From CAYQOX01 sp964419335 (GTDB lineage: Bacteria > Hinthialibacterota > Hinthialibacteria > Hinthialibacterales > Hinthialibacteraceae): DNA of 64,000 bases. Position numbers and translations under genes: made by a program. The number at the start of each line of letters is the position of its first letter. Position 1 is the first letter of the stretch. The stretch is taken from contig CAYQOX010000011.1 in NCBI GenBank assembly GCA_964419335.1, positions 36,358-100,357 on the forward strand, in the 5' to 3' direction. The notes under the pieces were generated by a model that saw only the letters and a list, made by a program, of their open reading frames with translations, did no database searches and was not told the origin of the DNA. Positions 52,272 to 61,897 of the stretch are shown one piece after another.

Positions 52272-53886
52272 GGTTATCACTGTTTCGTTCAAAATAGGAA
52301 ATGTACCCGTAATCGGTCTTTTCTATATTGTAACTGTATAATTTTCGAAAAAGAGGGTGATGCCATAAATCTTTTTGGGCTGGATAGTGAAGCATTTCTT
52401 CCAACCGTTCTTCAGGGTAGGGTTGCGAACTAAAGAAGAGCATGGGAAATAATTGAATAAACTGTGGTTCTTGTTTGAGCACATACGTGGGATGGCTTTT
52501 TTCGTGGCCGACATAACGGCGAGAGGGATCTCTTACCGGAGTATGGGCAATAACTGGATCATTTATGCCAACAATATCAATGCATGGTAGTTCACTGTAA
52601 TATGGAATCGCGCCGGCTGTGATCACGGCGATTTTTGTTTTAGGAGGATATTTTTCGTTAAGCCAGCGCCCCATGTTGCCCCAATTTTCTGCCCAGGAGA
52701 CTTCATCGAAATGCCATTGCGCACCATTGGAAAATTGGAACCGATCTTCGGCTTTGTAATTCATGATCTGACTCTTATAAGTGACCAATAATAGCATTAT
52801 GGAAATAAAGATAATGAGGCTATGAAACACACGATACTTGGGTATGGAGGGAGCTTTCAAGATAAATCGTTCTGCACAGCGTTGTAATCCTCGCATGGTC
52901 AATAGTACGAGAAACGGCAAGGCAGGAAGCATGAATCGATGCAAGGCGAAATGATCCCCGCCTGATACCATGACCGTGAAAATGTGAGTTAGTAAAAAGA
53001 GAAATAAAATGCCTCCATAATAGCGATACTCTTTCTGGGATAAGAAAATCCACAATATGGCGAAAGCATGCAATGGACGTGGTTTAAAATAGGTAATGAT
53101 ATACTCGATGCCGCGGTGAAGTACTACCCAACCGCCGTAGTCATGTTTGGCGTAAAAGGAATTGGGGAAAGGGTAGCCAAAATAAAGGATACGGAAAAGG
53201 TAGAGTAATAATAAGGGTAAAACCAAAAAGAAAAGAATATGTTTCATGGCTGGCCACCATGGACGCTTTTGCAACCAAAACATGAGGATAACAGGCAGTA
53301 CAAAAACTTGGCCTTCCGGTCGAGTAAGCGATAAGCCCAGTAAGAGGAGGGGAATAAGCAGGAATGATTTTTGTTTCCAGACCACGTAAAATAATGAAAG
53401 AAGTAATAAGGTGTATAAGGTGGTTTCTAATCCCGCGGTAGACCACGCAGGAAAAGCGATATCAGCAGTGAGTAATAACGCCGCGGCCATACTCCATAAG
53501 GTAGAAACCCAATTGGGATTCTCCCCTTCTGAAAACATGTGTTGATAAATCCGAACGACGAAGAAAATCACAGCGAAAGAACATACGATCCCCATGAAAT
53601 ACGCAATCCAAGGCAGCGCGATTCCCAAAGCATAAAAGCAGGATAAAAGGATAAACCATAAAGGGCTGGTGAAGCCTTCAACATGAGGGCCTCCTGGATA
53701 AAACACAATCCCGTGGCCTTGGATTAGATTACGAGCATAAACCATAGGGATATAAGCATCATCCACAAGCCCAAAAGCTTGGCTGAAACACCAATAAAGC
53801 AAAACAATCCATGCGGGAAAGGCTGCCATCATTTCTAGTACAATGCTGTGGTAGGATTGTAATCGAGAGACTTTCACAATATTCAT
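52261..53886 (-). CDS. Polytopic membrane protein, ArnT/GT39-like glycosyltransferase family
   Basis: 541 residues with about ten hydrophobic helices. GLVDDAYIPMVYARNLIQGHGIVFYPGGPHVEGFTSPLW is the conserved first periplasmic loop, with the catalytic-type DD, of bacterial mannosyl/arabinosyl-transferase-like proteins. A soluble C-terminal domain (about 410-541) contains LPCIDIVGINDPVIAH. It probably transfers a sugar from a polyprenyl carrier to an envelope acceptor. It is translated just ahead of the radical SAM gene and overlaps it by 11 bp. Confidence 0.78.
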   Translation of the reverse strand: MNIVKVSRLQSYHSIVLEMMAAFPAWIVLLYWCFSQAFGLVDDAYIPMVYARNLIQGHGIVFYPGGPHVEGFTSPLWFILLSCFYALGIALPWIAYFMGIVCSFAVIFFVVRIYQHMFSEGENPNWVSTLWSMAAALLLTADIAFPAWSTAGLETTLYTLLLLSLFYVVWKQKSFLLIPLLLLGLSLTRPEGQVFVLPVILMFWLQKRPWWPAMKHILFFLVLPLLLLYLFRILYFGYPFPNSFYAKHDYGGWVVLHRGIEYIITYFKPRPLHAFAILWIFLSQKEYRYYGGILFLFLLTHIFTVMVSGGDHFALHRFMLPALPFLVLLTMRGLQRCAERFILKAPSIPKYRVFHSLIIFISIMLLLVTYKSQIMNYKAEDRFQFSNGAQWHFDEVSWAENWGNMGRWLNEKYPPKTKIAVITAGAIPYYSELPCIDIVGINDPVIAHTPVRDPSRRYVGHEKSHPTYVLKQEPQFIQLFPMLFFSSQPYPEERLEEMLHYPAQKDLWHHPLFRKLYSYNIEKTDYGYISYFERNSDNHGG

Positions 53887-54106
53887 ATTATTTCTACGTT
53901 ATTCGTCAATCTTTTGAATCGATAATACAGAGACAGGTACAATTGTTTTCTCATGATTTGGAATTTGTTTTTATTAGAACCTGATGGAGATTATCATGGA
54001 TTTTCTTGTTTTCTTCTATGGATAAGGATGATTCTTATTTGTTATGCTTAGCGGATCATGATTTTATGGCTAAAATAGAAAAAAATCATGAAGAAAGGAT
54101 AGTCCA

Positions 54107-55771
54107 ATGCGAAGCGATGTAATGAAAGTTGGGGTCGAAAAAGGACCTCACCGTAGTTTATGGTACGCTACGGGTTTATCCAAAAGTGATTTGGATAAAC
54201 CCATTATAGGAATCGCGAATTCCTATAACGAAATTGTTCCCGGACACGTTGAATTGAACAAAATAAGCAATGCCGTTAAACGGGGGATTTTAGCCTCGGG
54301 AGGCACCCCGGTGGAATTTGGTACCATTGCTGTCGACGATGGCATTGCCATGAATCACTTGGGAATGCGGTATTCTCTGGTGAGCCGCGAGACCATTGCT
54401 GACAGTGTTGAGATTATGGCGATGGCGCATCCTTTCGATGGAATCGTTTTGGTTTCCAATTGTGATAAAATCACGCCGGGAATGCTCATGGCAGCGGCAC
54501 GGCTAAACATTCCAGCTATTTTGATAACTGGAGGCCCCATGCTGGCCGGATATGACAAAGGAGATGCGATCGGATTGGATAATATGTTCGAGCGGATTGC
54601 ACCTGCTAAAGAAGGGAAAATCGAACCCGACGCGTATGAAGAATCCTGTGCGGCGGCATGCCCTGGACCGGGCTCCTGTTCCGGGATGTTTACCGCGAAT
54701 TCCATGAATTGCATTGCGGAAGCCTTAGGATTAGCGTTGCCAGGGAATGGAACGATTCCTGCGGTTTTTTCTGAAAGGCTGCGCTTAGCGCAAATGGCGG
54801 GTAATCAAATTATGGAACTGGTAAAAATGAACTTGAAGCCGCGGGATATCATGACCCGGGAAGCGTTCGAAAACGCCATTGCCCTGGATATGGCGTTTGG
54901 TGGTTCAACCAATACCTCGCTCCATATTCCTGCGATTGCATACGAGGCCGGGCTTGAATTTACTCTTAAGGATTTCAATGCGATCAGTGATCGAACCCCG
55001 CATATTTGCAATATGGCGCCTGCGGGTCCTTACCATATGGAAGATTTGGATCGTGTCGGCGGTGTGCCATCAATTCTGAAAACGTTGACCCAGAGAGATT
55101 TGCTCCATCTGGATACAAAAACTGTTACCGGAAAAACTTTAGGTGAGAATATTGAGAAAGCCCAGCCCGGAAACAGCGATGTCCTCCGTCCTTTGGATAA
55201 TCCCTATCATGAAACCGGTGGATTATGCTGTTTGTTTGGCAATCTGGCCCCAGATGGAAGTGTTGTGAAACAAGCGGCAGTTTTGCCTGAGATGTTGAAT
55301 CACAGCGGCCCTGCTCGCATCTTTAATTCTGAGAGTGATGCGGTCAAAGCCATCTTCGGTCGACAAATCAATGAAGGCGATGTAGTCGTCATTCGCTATG
55401 AAGGACCGAAAGGAGGCCCCGGGATGCCGGAGATGTTAACTCCCACCTCAGCCGTCAAAGGCATGGGGATGGCATCCAAAGTGGCTCTCATTACAGATGG
55501 ACGTTTTTCCGGCGCCACTTCGGGAGCTTCAATAGGTCACATCTCACCGGAGGCCATGGAAGGAGGAACCATCGGATTATTAGAAGAAGGAGATATCATC
55601 GAAATCGATATTCCTAATCGTTCCATTAATGTTAAATTATCCGATGAGGAATTACAACAACGAAGAAATGCTTGGAAAAAACCGGAAGCCAAAATTAAGA
55701 CCGGCGTGATCGCCCGGTATGCCAAGACGGTAACTTCAGCCTCCAATGGTGCGGTTTCGCCTGTAGATTAA
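54107..55771 (+). CDS. ilvD: Dihydroxy-acid dehydratase
   Basis: 554 residues. Motifs: NSYNEIVPGHVELNKI, IAVDDGIAMNHLGMRYSL, LVSNCDKITPGMLMAAARLNIP, CAAACPGPGSCSGMFTANSM and GRFSGATSGASIGHISPEA. The cluster cysteines of CDK and CPGPGSC are present; a third Cys found in the 2Fe-2S type (PCN motif) is replaced by PGH, as in the E. coli enzyme. It makes the 2-oxo acid precursors of valine and isoleucine. Other ilv genes are not in the window. It diverges from the 52261 gene. Confidence 0.96.
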   Translation: MRSDVMKVGVEKGPHRSLWYATGLSKSDLDKPIIGIANSYNEIVPGHVELNKISNAVKRGILASGGTPVEFGTIAVDDGIAMNHLGMRYSLVSRETIADSVEIMAMAHPFDGIVLVSNCDKITPGMLMAAARLNIPAILITGGPMLAGYDKGDAIGLDNMFERIAPAKEGKIEPDAYEESCAAACPGPGSCSGMFTANSMNCIAEALGLALPGNGTIPAVFSERLRLAQMAGNQIMELVKMNLKPRDIMTREAFENAIALDMAFGGSTNTSLHIPAIAYEAGLEFTLKDFNAISDRTPHICNMAPAGPYHMEDLDRVGGVPSILKTLTQRDLLHLDTKTVTGKTLGENIEKAQPGNSDVLRPLDNPYHETGGLCCLFGNLAPDGSVVKQAAVLPEMLNHSGPARIFNSESDAVKAIFGRQINEGDVVVIRYEGPKGGPGMPEMLTPTSAVKGMGMASKVALITDGRFSGATSGASIGHISPEAMEGGTIGLLEEGDIIEIDIPNRSINVKLSDEELQQRRNAWKKPEAKIKTGVIARYAKTVTSASNGAVSPVD

Positions 55772-55901
55772 AGATTGATATGAACATCAAAAAGCCGAGT
55801 CACTTCCCTTGAGGTTTGGGAAGTGAAAAAGGAAGGGGAGATGTGCGGGCGAAAGGCCCGCCCTCTCATATTATGTTTTTTGAAGGAAATCATTTCGCCC
55901 C

Positions 55902-57053
55902 GTGAAGTTAATAAATCGTACCATCCTTGTCGAGCTGTTCACAGTAACCGCGGAAGGCGTCATTCTTTTTAGTTTCGTATTTCTTTTAAAACGTCTCTTC
56001 AACATTACGGGGTTGCTCGTCACGGGAGGCGCTGATTTTATATCCACGTTCAAAATTCTTTTTTCACTCTTACCCTCGGTCATGCTGCTAACATTGCCCA
56101 TGGCTATTTTACTTGGCTCGTTGATGGTCTATGGACGCATGGCTTCTGACCAAGAACTGACCGCCTTGCAAGCGGCCGGTTATTCGGTGAAACAACTCCT
56201 TATTCCCGCCCTCTTGTTTGGCCTCGTCTTATCAATGCTCCTATTATGGTGGGGGCATCGCATTGCTCCCAAGGGGCTTCGAATCATTAATGAAGTTGCC
56301 TCCGAGGTATTGCAAAATACAGCCACAGCAGGGATACAGCCTGGGAAATATAATTTATTGGGAGGGTACATTATTTTTTGTAGCAGCATACAAAATGAAC
56401 AGATGCGCCATGTTCGCATTTTTGAAAAAAGGGATGATCAAATTGCCGGGGTTGTCTCTGCCCCCACCGGGACCATTCATTATAAACCAGAAACTAATTC
56501 TATTTCCTTCCGCTTGGAAGAGGGAATGCTTCATCAAACCCCTGCGTCTAATCGAGATGTGGTTATACGCTTTGATGAGATGTTTTTTTCGATCAATATT
56601 CCTAAATTATTACGGCAAATGATTCGGGTGGGATCGAATGAATACACGTTACGTTACAAAGACTTGCGCCAAAATATTGAAAACTATCAAGAGGCTTACC
56701 AATCCCTTATAGAAGGTTCTCCCTTAACCCAAAGGGAAAAACAACTCGCACGTTATTATTTCAAAGAGATGAAGGAACATGAAGTTGAAATCGTGCGAAG
56801 GATTATTTTACCGACGGCTTGTTTGCTGATGGCGGGCATTGGCGCCTTACTGGGAATGCGATCACGGTATGGGAAACGCTCGGCGAGCTATGCAATTACC
56901 ATTGCTGTGATTTTCGTGTATTATATCTTGATGAGTTTTGCAGAAACGTCCATCATCGAGGGAGATTTATCGGCTTGGCTGGGAATGTGGATTCCCAATA
57001 TAATAAGTTTAATCGTGGGTCTTATTTTGTATTGGAGAACATCCCAGGTTTAA
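55902..57053 (+). CDS. lptF: Lipopolysaccharide export permease, LptF/LptG family (first gene)
   Basis: 383 residues of the YjgP/YjgQ family: helices at both ends (three N-terminal, three C-terminal) enclosing a periplasmic beta domain. LPMAILLGSLMVYGRMASDQELTALQAAGYSV is the conserved coupling region. With LptG and LptB it pulls lipopolysaccharide from the inner membrane to the Lpt bridge. The GTG at 55902 is the only start that keeps the first helix. It is 2 bp ahead of the partner gene; which is F and which is G is inferred from order. Confidence 0.9.
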   Translation: MKLINRTILVELFTVTAEGVILFSFVFLLKRLFNITGLLVTGGADFISTFKILFSLLPSVMLLTLPMAILLGSLMVYGRMASDQELTALQAAGYSVKQLLIPALLFGLVLSMLLLWWGHRIAPKGLRIINEVASEVLQNTATAGIQPGKYNLLGGYIIFCSSIQNEQMRHVRIFEKRDDQIAGVVSAPTGTIHYKPETNSISFRLEEGMLHQTPASNRDVVIRFDEMFFSINIPKLLRQMIRVGSNEYTLRYKDLRQNIENYQEAYQSLIEGSPLTQREKQLARYYFKEMKEHEVEIVRRIILPTACLLMAGIGALLGMRSRYGKRSASYAITIAVIFVYYILMSFAETSIIEGDLSAWLGMWIPNIISLIVGLILYWRTSQV

Positions 57054-57055
57054 CT

Positions 57056-58165
57056 ATGCTCTCGAACTTAACGATACCAACCTGTGATCGTCTTATCTTG
57101 AAGGAACTTTTGACTGCCTTTGCTTTTATTTTCGCCCTGTTTCTAGCAGTAGCCTTTATCCTTGTCCTATTCACAGAGCTCGATACTTTACAAAAAAATA
57201 ACGCTTCCTTTGGTATGTGTATGACCTATGTATTCCTTAGTCTGCCCCATCAGATGGTCAAAGCCACTCCCATTATTGTGGTATTGAGTACGGTAATCGC
57301 TTTGGGCAATCTTATCCGGCACAATGAATGTCTCATGCTGTTTTTAGCGGGGTATAGCCCCTTGCGACTCGCGCTCCCGGTGGGCTCGTTCTTTCTGGTC
57401 TTGATCGTAGCTTTGTTTATGTTCAATGAAAAGGTATGTGGTCCTTTTTCTGCCAAAGCGGATTTGCTTTTGTTACAACAAGAGCCAGGAGGCAACGTCA
57501 ATGTGGTTGGTTCGGATGATTTATGGATTCACGGGGAGGGAGGGCAAATTTACCGTGCGAAAAAATATTATCCCTTACGGAAAGAGATCGAAGGATTGAC
57601 CATCTTTCAATTTTCTGGGGCTGGCAAAATACTTTCTGGACGACTCGATGCTCACAAAGCCATTTGGGACGATCAAACAGGAACTTGGAGACTCATGAAT
57701 GTAGTCACCCGCCAGATCAAAAAAGATGGGAGTATTGAGCGAGATCTATTTGACACTTACAACTACGGTATCGAACGTACACCGCAAGATTTCAATCGTG
57801 TCACTCAAGACCCCGAAGAAATGTCACGCGCCGAGTTAAAGCAATTAATTGATTCCATCCGAGAATCGGGAGAAACAGCCCAGGTGTATTTGCCAGACTT
57901 GCGAATTAAGGAAGCTTTTCCCTTCGCTGTTTTTTTCTTGGGATTACTTACCTTCACCCTCTGTATGCTTTATGGCACAAGTGGACGAACCGCGGGTGTG
58001 GGTCTCGGTTTATTGGCCGCAATTGGTTATTTTTTATCGCTTTCGGTTGGAAATAATTTAGCCGAAATTCAAGCGGTTTCCCCATGGTTGGGGGCATGGG
58101 CTCCCAATATCCTATGCTTTCTTTTAACCATTTATTTTTTTGTTCGTTTATTTAAAGAAGTGTAA
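57056..58165 (+). CDS. lptG: Lipopolysaccharide export permease, LptF/LptG family (second gene)
   Basis: 369 residues from ATG 57056, 2 bp after the first permease stop. PTCDRLILKELLTAFAFIFALFL begins helix 1; LPHQMVKATPIIVVLSTVIALGNLIRHNECLMLFLAGYSPLRL is the conserved cytoplasmic region; three helices end the protein. It is the partner subunit of the transporter above. The stop codon lies in the loop of a hairpin that separates it from the convergent pseudopilin. Confidence 0.9.
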   Translation: MLSNLTIPTCDRLILKELLTAFAFIFALFLAVAFILVLFTELDTLQKNNASFGMCMTYVFLSLPHQMVKATPIIVVLSTVIALGNLIRHNECLMLFLAGYSPLRLALPVGSFFLVLIVALFMFNEKVCGPFSAKADLLLLQQEPGGNVNVVGSDDLWIHGEGGQIYRAKKYYPLRKEIEGLTIFQFSGAGKILSGRLDAHKAIWDDQTGTWRLMNVVTRQIKKDGSIERDLFDTYNYGIERTPQDFNRVTQDPEEMSRAELKQLIDSIRESGETAQVYLPDLRIKEAFPFAVFFLGLLTFTLCMLYGTSGRTAGVGLGLLAAIGYFLSLSVGNNLAEIQAVSPWLGAWAPNILCFLLTIYFFVRLFKEV

Positions 58166-58178
58166 GCACTTCTTTAAA
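58151..58178. terminator. Hairpin over the lptG stop codon
   Basis: TTTAAAGAAGTG (58151-58162) and CACTTCTTTAAA (58167-58178) form a perfect 12-bp stem with a TAAG loop; the lptG stop is in the loop. It lies between convergent genes. AT-rich flanks suggest modest termination in both directions. Confidence 0.6.
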
Positions 58179-58196
58179 AAGTTCATTTTATCACTC

Positions 58197-58862
58197 TCAC
58201 TTCGCGGTTGATCCTTCGCCTGTGCGATACACGATATCCCCCATGCTATTGACTCCATTACTCACATGGTAGGGAATTCCTTCTGCATACCCACGGCTTT
58301 GCCAATCCGCATCAGGGCCAATTCCCAACAAGGCCCACTCATCCATTTTCAACGGCCGTAGCCCCCATTTTTCGGCGACACCCGGTAAAACGAGTTTTAA
58401 ATTATGATTTTCGCCGGGATAGACTGATTCTTTATCTCCGTAAATATAGGAATCTTGGGAAGTGGTTCCAAAATCAGAACTTTGCGTGTTTTTGGCGTAT
58501 TTGTTGAAGGGATCACGCGGAACCGAGGACATGTAAGGGGTGGGAGTTGTGAGAGGGGCAAGGACCTGGATCATGGTACGTGCCATGCTGTTATCAAAGG
58601 GGCGAACCCCAAGTTTGGTTATTCGTTCAATGCCAAGTTCAGTATCGTCATCCCAAAAATCCACCAGCAGGAAACCATGGTCTAAGCGAAAACTCTCAAT
58701 GGCGGTTCCCATATTTTTCATATCCGCCATCCCGCGTGCTAGTTTGGCGCGTACTTGTGCATTTAAAAAATTGGGGACGGCGATCGCCGCCAAGATTCCA
58801 ATGATGGCTACCACAATTAAAAGTTCGATTAAGGTGAAAGCATTTTGTTTGTTTTTGTACAT
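58197..58862 (-). CDS. Type II secretion-type pseudopilin
   Basis: 221 residues, full-length paralogue of the pseudopilin at 6582 (shared MADMKNMGTAIESFRLD, VYPGENHN, WGLRPLKMDEWALLGIGPD). The residue before the cleavage point is Ala rather than Gly (NKQNA^FTLIELL), which prepilin peptidases tolerate less well. Otherwise the helix and Glu+5 are intact. Probably a pseudopilus or surface fibre subunit. No assembly gene is adjacent. Confidence 0.88.
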   Translation of the reverse strand: MYKNKQNAFTLIELLIVVAIIGILAAIAVPNFLNAQVRAKLARGMADMKNMGTAIESFRLDHGFLLVDFWDDDTELGIERITKLGVRPFDNSMARTMIQVLAPLTTPTPYMSSVPRDPFNKYAKNTQSSDFGTTSQDSYIYGDKESVYPGENHNLKLVLPGVAEKWGLRPLKMDEWALLGIGPDADWQSRGYAEGIPYHVSNGVNSMGDIVYRTGEGSTAK

Positions 58863-59056
58863 GAACTTAACCCCAGTAATAAGAAAATGATTATCATCTG
58901 CGAAGATATCATATTCTCAAATAAAAATATATGTTTTTCTTCAATGAGCCTCTATTCAATTCATCTGATTCTCATTTCCAAACTTGCCTAAGACTATTCA
59001 CTCTATTGACTTGCGCTATAAACATGATATAACTAGTCAACATAATAAACAATAGA

Positions 59057-61897
59057 ATGGATATTTCGATGAACTCCTTCTATTCAACCAAAGGCCGAAT
59101 TGTCCATTATGTTTTACTTCTTTTTGTCCTTTTTCTGATTGCCAATTCTCTCTACCTCTATATGACCACTCCGAAGGAAACCCAACGGGTGGAGACAAGC
59201 CAATATGAATCTAGTTCATACGGTATGGCAGGCACAGAAACCATAGGGAATCCCGAAACGGCTTATTCCTTTTATCTGTCCAAATTTTACCAAATCATGC
59301 TAATCGCCCACGTGGCGATGGGGATCATTTTAGCCGTGTTGGTGATTCTCTTTCTTTTGGATCATTTGCGGCATACGATTTCGTTTCCCAATCAAAAAGC
59401 CAAACTTCAGGGGGTTCTACTGATAGCGGCTTTTCTTCTACTTACGCTTTCTGGATTTTTTATTCTCACCGAATCGAATAGTACTCAAAATCGTTGGATC
59501 TTTTATAGCCATCGGTTTTTTGCGATCGCCATTCCTGTAATGTATATAGGGCACCGTTTGGCGGGACATTTGTTTTCTTCTAAGAAGAAAATCTTGTACG
59601 CTTTTGGATCCTCCTTCACATTATGGTTAATATTTTTGGGAATTCATTATGTTACTCTCCCTATTGAGCCAACCAAGGATAATGCAAGCAAGACTAGTGA
59701 TATATCAGAAGCCTCCTCTATGGATCCCTTTATCCCCTTTAAACCAGGCAATCTTGGTGATAAGGAAAGTCCATTCTATCCCTCGGCCAGTACGACAACC
59801 ACAGGGCAAACAATTCCTGCTTCTATCTTGCTCGATCATCAGAACGAGCAAGAACGCCTTGAGCAAGACATAGAGAAATACGGATTTTCGCTTGAGAGCG
59901 AGATCGGGGCTCAATCTTGTGAGGAATGTCATGCTGGAATTGTGGAACAATGGTCAAAATCCGCTCATCGGTTTTCCTCATTCAACAATCCTTTCTACCA
60001 AGCCAGCATAGATAACCTGCGAAATGAAGAAGAGGGAAAACTCCGAAGCCAATGGTGTGGGGCTTGTCATGATCCCGCGTTATTATTCACGGGTCAAATG
60101 AGGGAAGAGATTGATCCTCATTCCATCGAGGCGCAGGCAGGATTGACATGCCTATCCTGTCACCGCATTGATGCGATCCATGGCAAAGAGGCCAATGGGA
60201 ATTACAATCTTGCTACTACGCCCTCATCTCCTTATCTATTTGCTAAATTTCAAGGCGGAATCCCTCAATTTCTCCATAACTCTCTGGTCAAAGCCAAACC
60301 TGATTTCCACAAGCGGAAAATGCTGAAGCCTTTCTTTCGTACATCCGAATATTGCATGACGTGCCATAAAGTCTCGCTCGATACACCCATCAACCGCTAT
60401 CGATGGCTGCGGGGACAAAACGATTACGATGCCTGGCATGATAGTGGTGTCGCTCGTAATTCGGTCAAGACATTTTATCTACCCCAAAAAGCACGTACCT
60501 GCCAAGATTGCCACATGCCCTTGGAAAAGGTGACCAAGCCTGATGTAAGTGCTAAAAAGGGCATGGTTAAATCTCATACTTTTTTCTCGGTGCATACCGC
60601 CTTATCGGCTATTCGCGACGATCAAGAAAGTATCAAACAAATCGAATCTTTTGTACAAAAGGAACAAGTTCGTATCGACTTGTTTGTCCTTCGAAAGATC
60701 GAGACGCAAAAAATTTTTCCTGCGATCGAAAAGAATCCCATTAGCATGCAACCCGGCGAAGAAATTCAATTTGATCTGGTAGTACGAAATTTGAATGTAG
60801 GTCATTCCTTTCCGGGAGGAACCAATGATTCGAATGAGGCGTGGATCCATTTTACTCTCTACGACGATCAGGGAAACTTACTTTATGAAAGTGGTCATAT
60901 TCAACCCCATGGGTATGTCGATCCCCAGGCACATTTTTACAAAGTGCTTTTCGTCGATAAAGACAGCCGCGCGGCTTTGCAGCGGGATCCCCAACACTTT
61001 CATACCACGATTTATTCACGTGTTATTCCGCCGGGGAGTTCCGATGTTATTCGTTATCGCTTAAAAATCCCTGAGCATCAAGAGATTGCTTCTATCCGTG
61101 CAAAGGCGAGTGTGATGTGGCGCAAATTCAACCGGGCTTATACCGAGTTTACTTTTGATAATGTAAAAGTTCCCGCTACCGATGGAAGGGTTCCCGATCT
61201 TCCCGCGACACCCATCGCCTCGAGTGAAGTGACATTAGAATTGGGTGCAAAACAATCCAAGGAAGTATCCTGGTTAGACGATGATTGGATTCGATTTAAT
61301 GATTACGGCAATGCCCATTTTCGCCATGAAGACTACCGGACGGCCAAGTGGGCCTTCGAGCAAGTACGCAAGATTGCTCCTGAACACCTCGATGGTCCTC
61401 GCAATCTCGCACGGGTAGCTCTTGCTCAAGGGAATATTCAAGAAACATATAAATGGCTACGGGAATGTGAGGCGATCAATGCCGGTGATCCCCAAACCGC
61501 TTGGTTCTGGGGGATGGCTAAGAAGAAAGAGGGAGTTTACAACGAAGCGATTCAAGCCTTCAAACGAGTATTGGCCTATTTTCCCGAAGACCGCAATACC
61601 TGGCAAGCCCTGGGACGTACCTATTATCTCAATGGTGAATATGAAAAAGCCTTGGAAATTTTTCTCACTTTGCTTCGTATTGATCCCGAAAGCCGAGTGG
61701 GACATTACCATCGTTATCTTTGCTATCGGGCTTTAGGAGAAAGCGATAAAGCTGCTGAAGCCCAAAAAGCCTATCGTAAATATCAAGTCGATGAATCGGC
61801 TGCGAAGATGACTCAACGTTATCGTTTAAATCATCCCGCCGATAATCTCGCAAGTCAAAAAATTATTGTTTATGAATTGAATCCCTATGAAGAATAA
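59057..61897 (+). CDS. Membrane-bound pentaheme cytochrome c with TPR tail
   Basis: 946 residues. Four or so helices in the first 200 residues, with His residues in IAHVAMG, YSHRFFA and YIGHRLAGH that could ligate b-type haem. Five CxxCH haem-c motifs follow (CEECH about 288, CGACH 334, CLSCH 365, CMTCH 434, CQDCH 482), with QWSKSAHR nearby as in cytochrome c-554-type proteins. Then comes a beta-rich domain and a C-terminal TPR region (about 755-920). It probably carries electrons between membrane quinol and a periplasmic partner. Its end overlaps the CRTAC1-type gene by 11 bp. Confidence 0.85.
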   Translation: MDISMNSFYSTKGRIVHYVLLLFVLFLIANSLYLYMTTPKETQRVETSQYESSSYGMAGTETIGNPETAYSFYLSKFYQIMLIAHVAMGIILAVLVILFLLDHLRHTISFPNQKAKLQGVLLIAAFLLLTLSGFFILTESNSTQNRWIFYSHRFFAIAIPVMYIGHRLAGHLFSSKKKILYAFGSSFTLWLIFLGIHYVTLPIEPTKDNASKTSDISEASSMDPFIPFKPGNLGDKESPFYPSASTTTTGQTIPASILLDHQNEQERLEQDIEKYGFSLESEIGAQSCEECHAGIVEQWSKSAHRFSSFNNPFYQASIDNLRNEEEGKLRSQWCGACHDPALLFTGQMREEIDPHSIEAQAGLTCLSCHRIDAIHGKEANGNYNLATTPSSPYLFAKFQGGIPQFLHNSLVKAKPDFHKRKMLKPFFRTSEYCMTCHKVSLDTPINRYRWLRGQNDYDAWHDSGVARNSVKTFYLPQKARTCQDCHMPLEKVTKPDVSAKKGMVKSHTFFSVHTALSAIRDDQESIKQIESFVQKEQVRIDLFVLRKIETQKIFPAIEKNPISMQPGEEIQFDLVVRNLNVGHSFPGGTNDSNEAWIHFTLYDDQGNLLYESGHIQPHGYVDPQAHFYKVLFVDKDSRAALQRDPQHFHTTIYSRVIPPGSSDVIRYRLKIPEHQEIASIRAKASVMWRKFNRAYTEFTFDNVKVPATDGRVPDLPATPIASSEVTLELGAKQSKEVSWLDDDWIRFNDYGNAHFRHEDYRTAKWAFEQVRKIAPEHLDGPRNLARVALAQGNIQETYKWLRECEAINAGDPQTAWFWGMAKKKEGVYNEAIQAFKRVLAYFPEDRNTWQALGRTYYLNGEYEKALEIFLTLLRIDPESRVGHYHRYLCYRALGESDKAAEAQKAYRKYQVDESAAKMTQRYRLNHPADNLASQKIIVYELNPYEE

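Noticed and set aside
55801..55825. CACTTCCC/GGGAAGTG hairpin after ilvD
   Set aside because: Followed by As on the + strand and without a T run on the minus strand, so not a convincing terminator either way; a GC-rich hairpin at 55845-55861 is followed only distantly by Ts.
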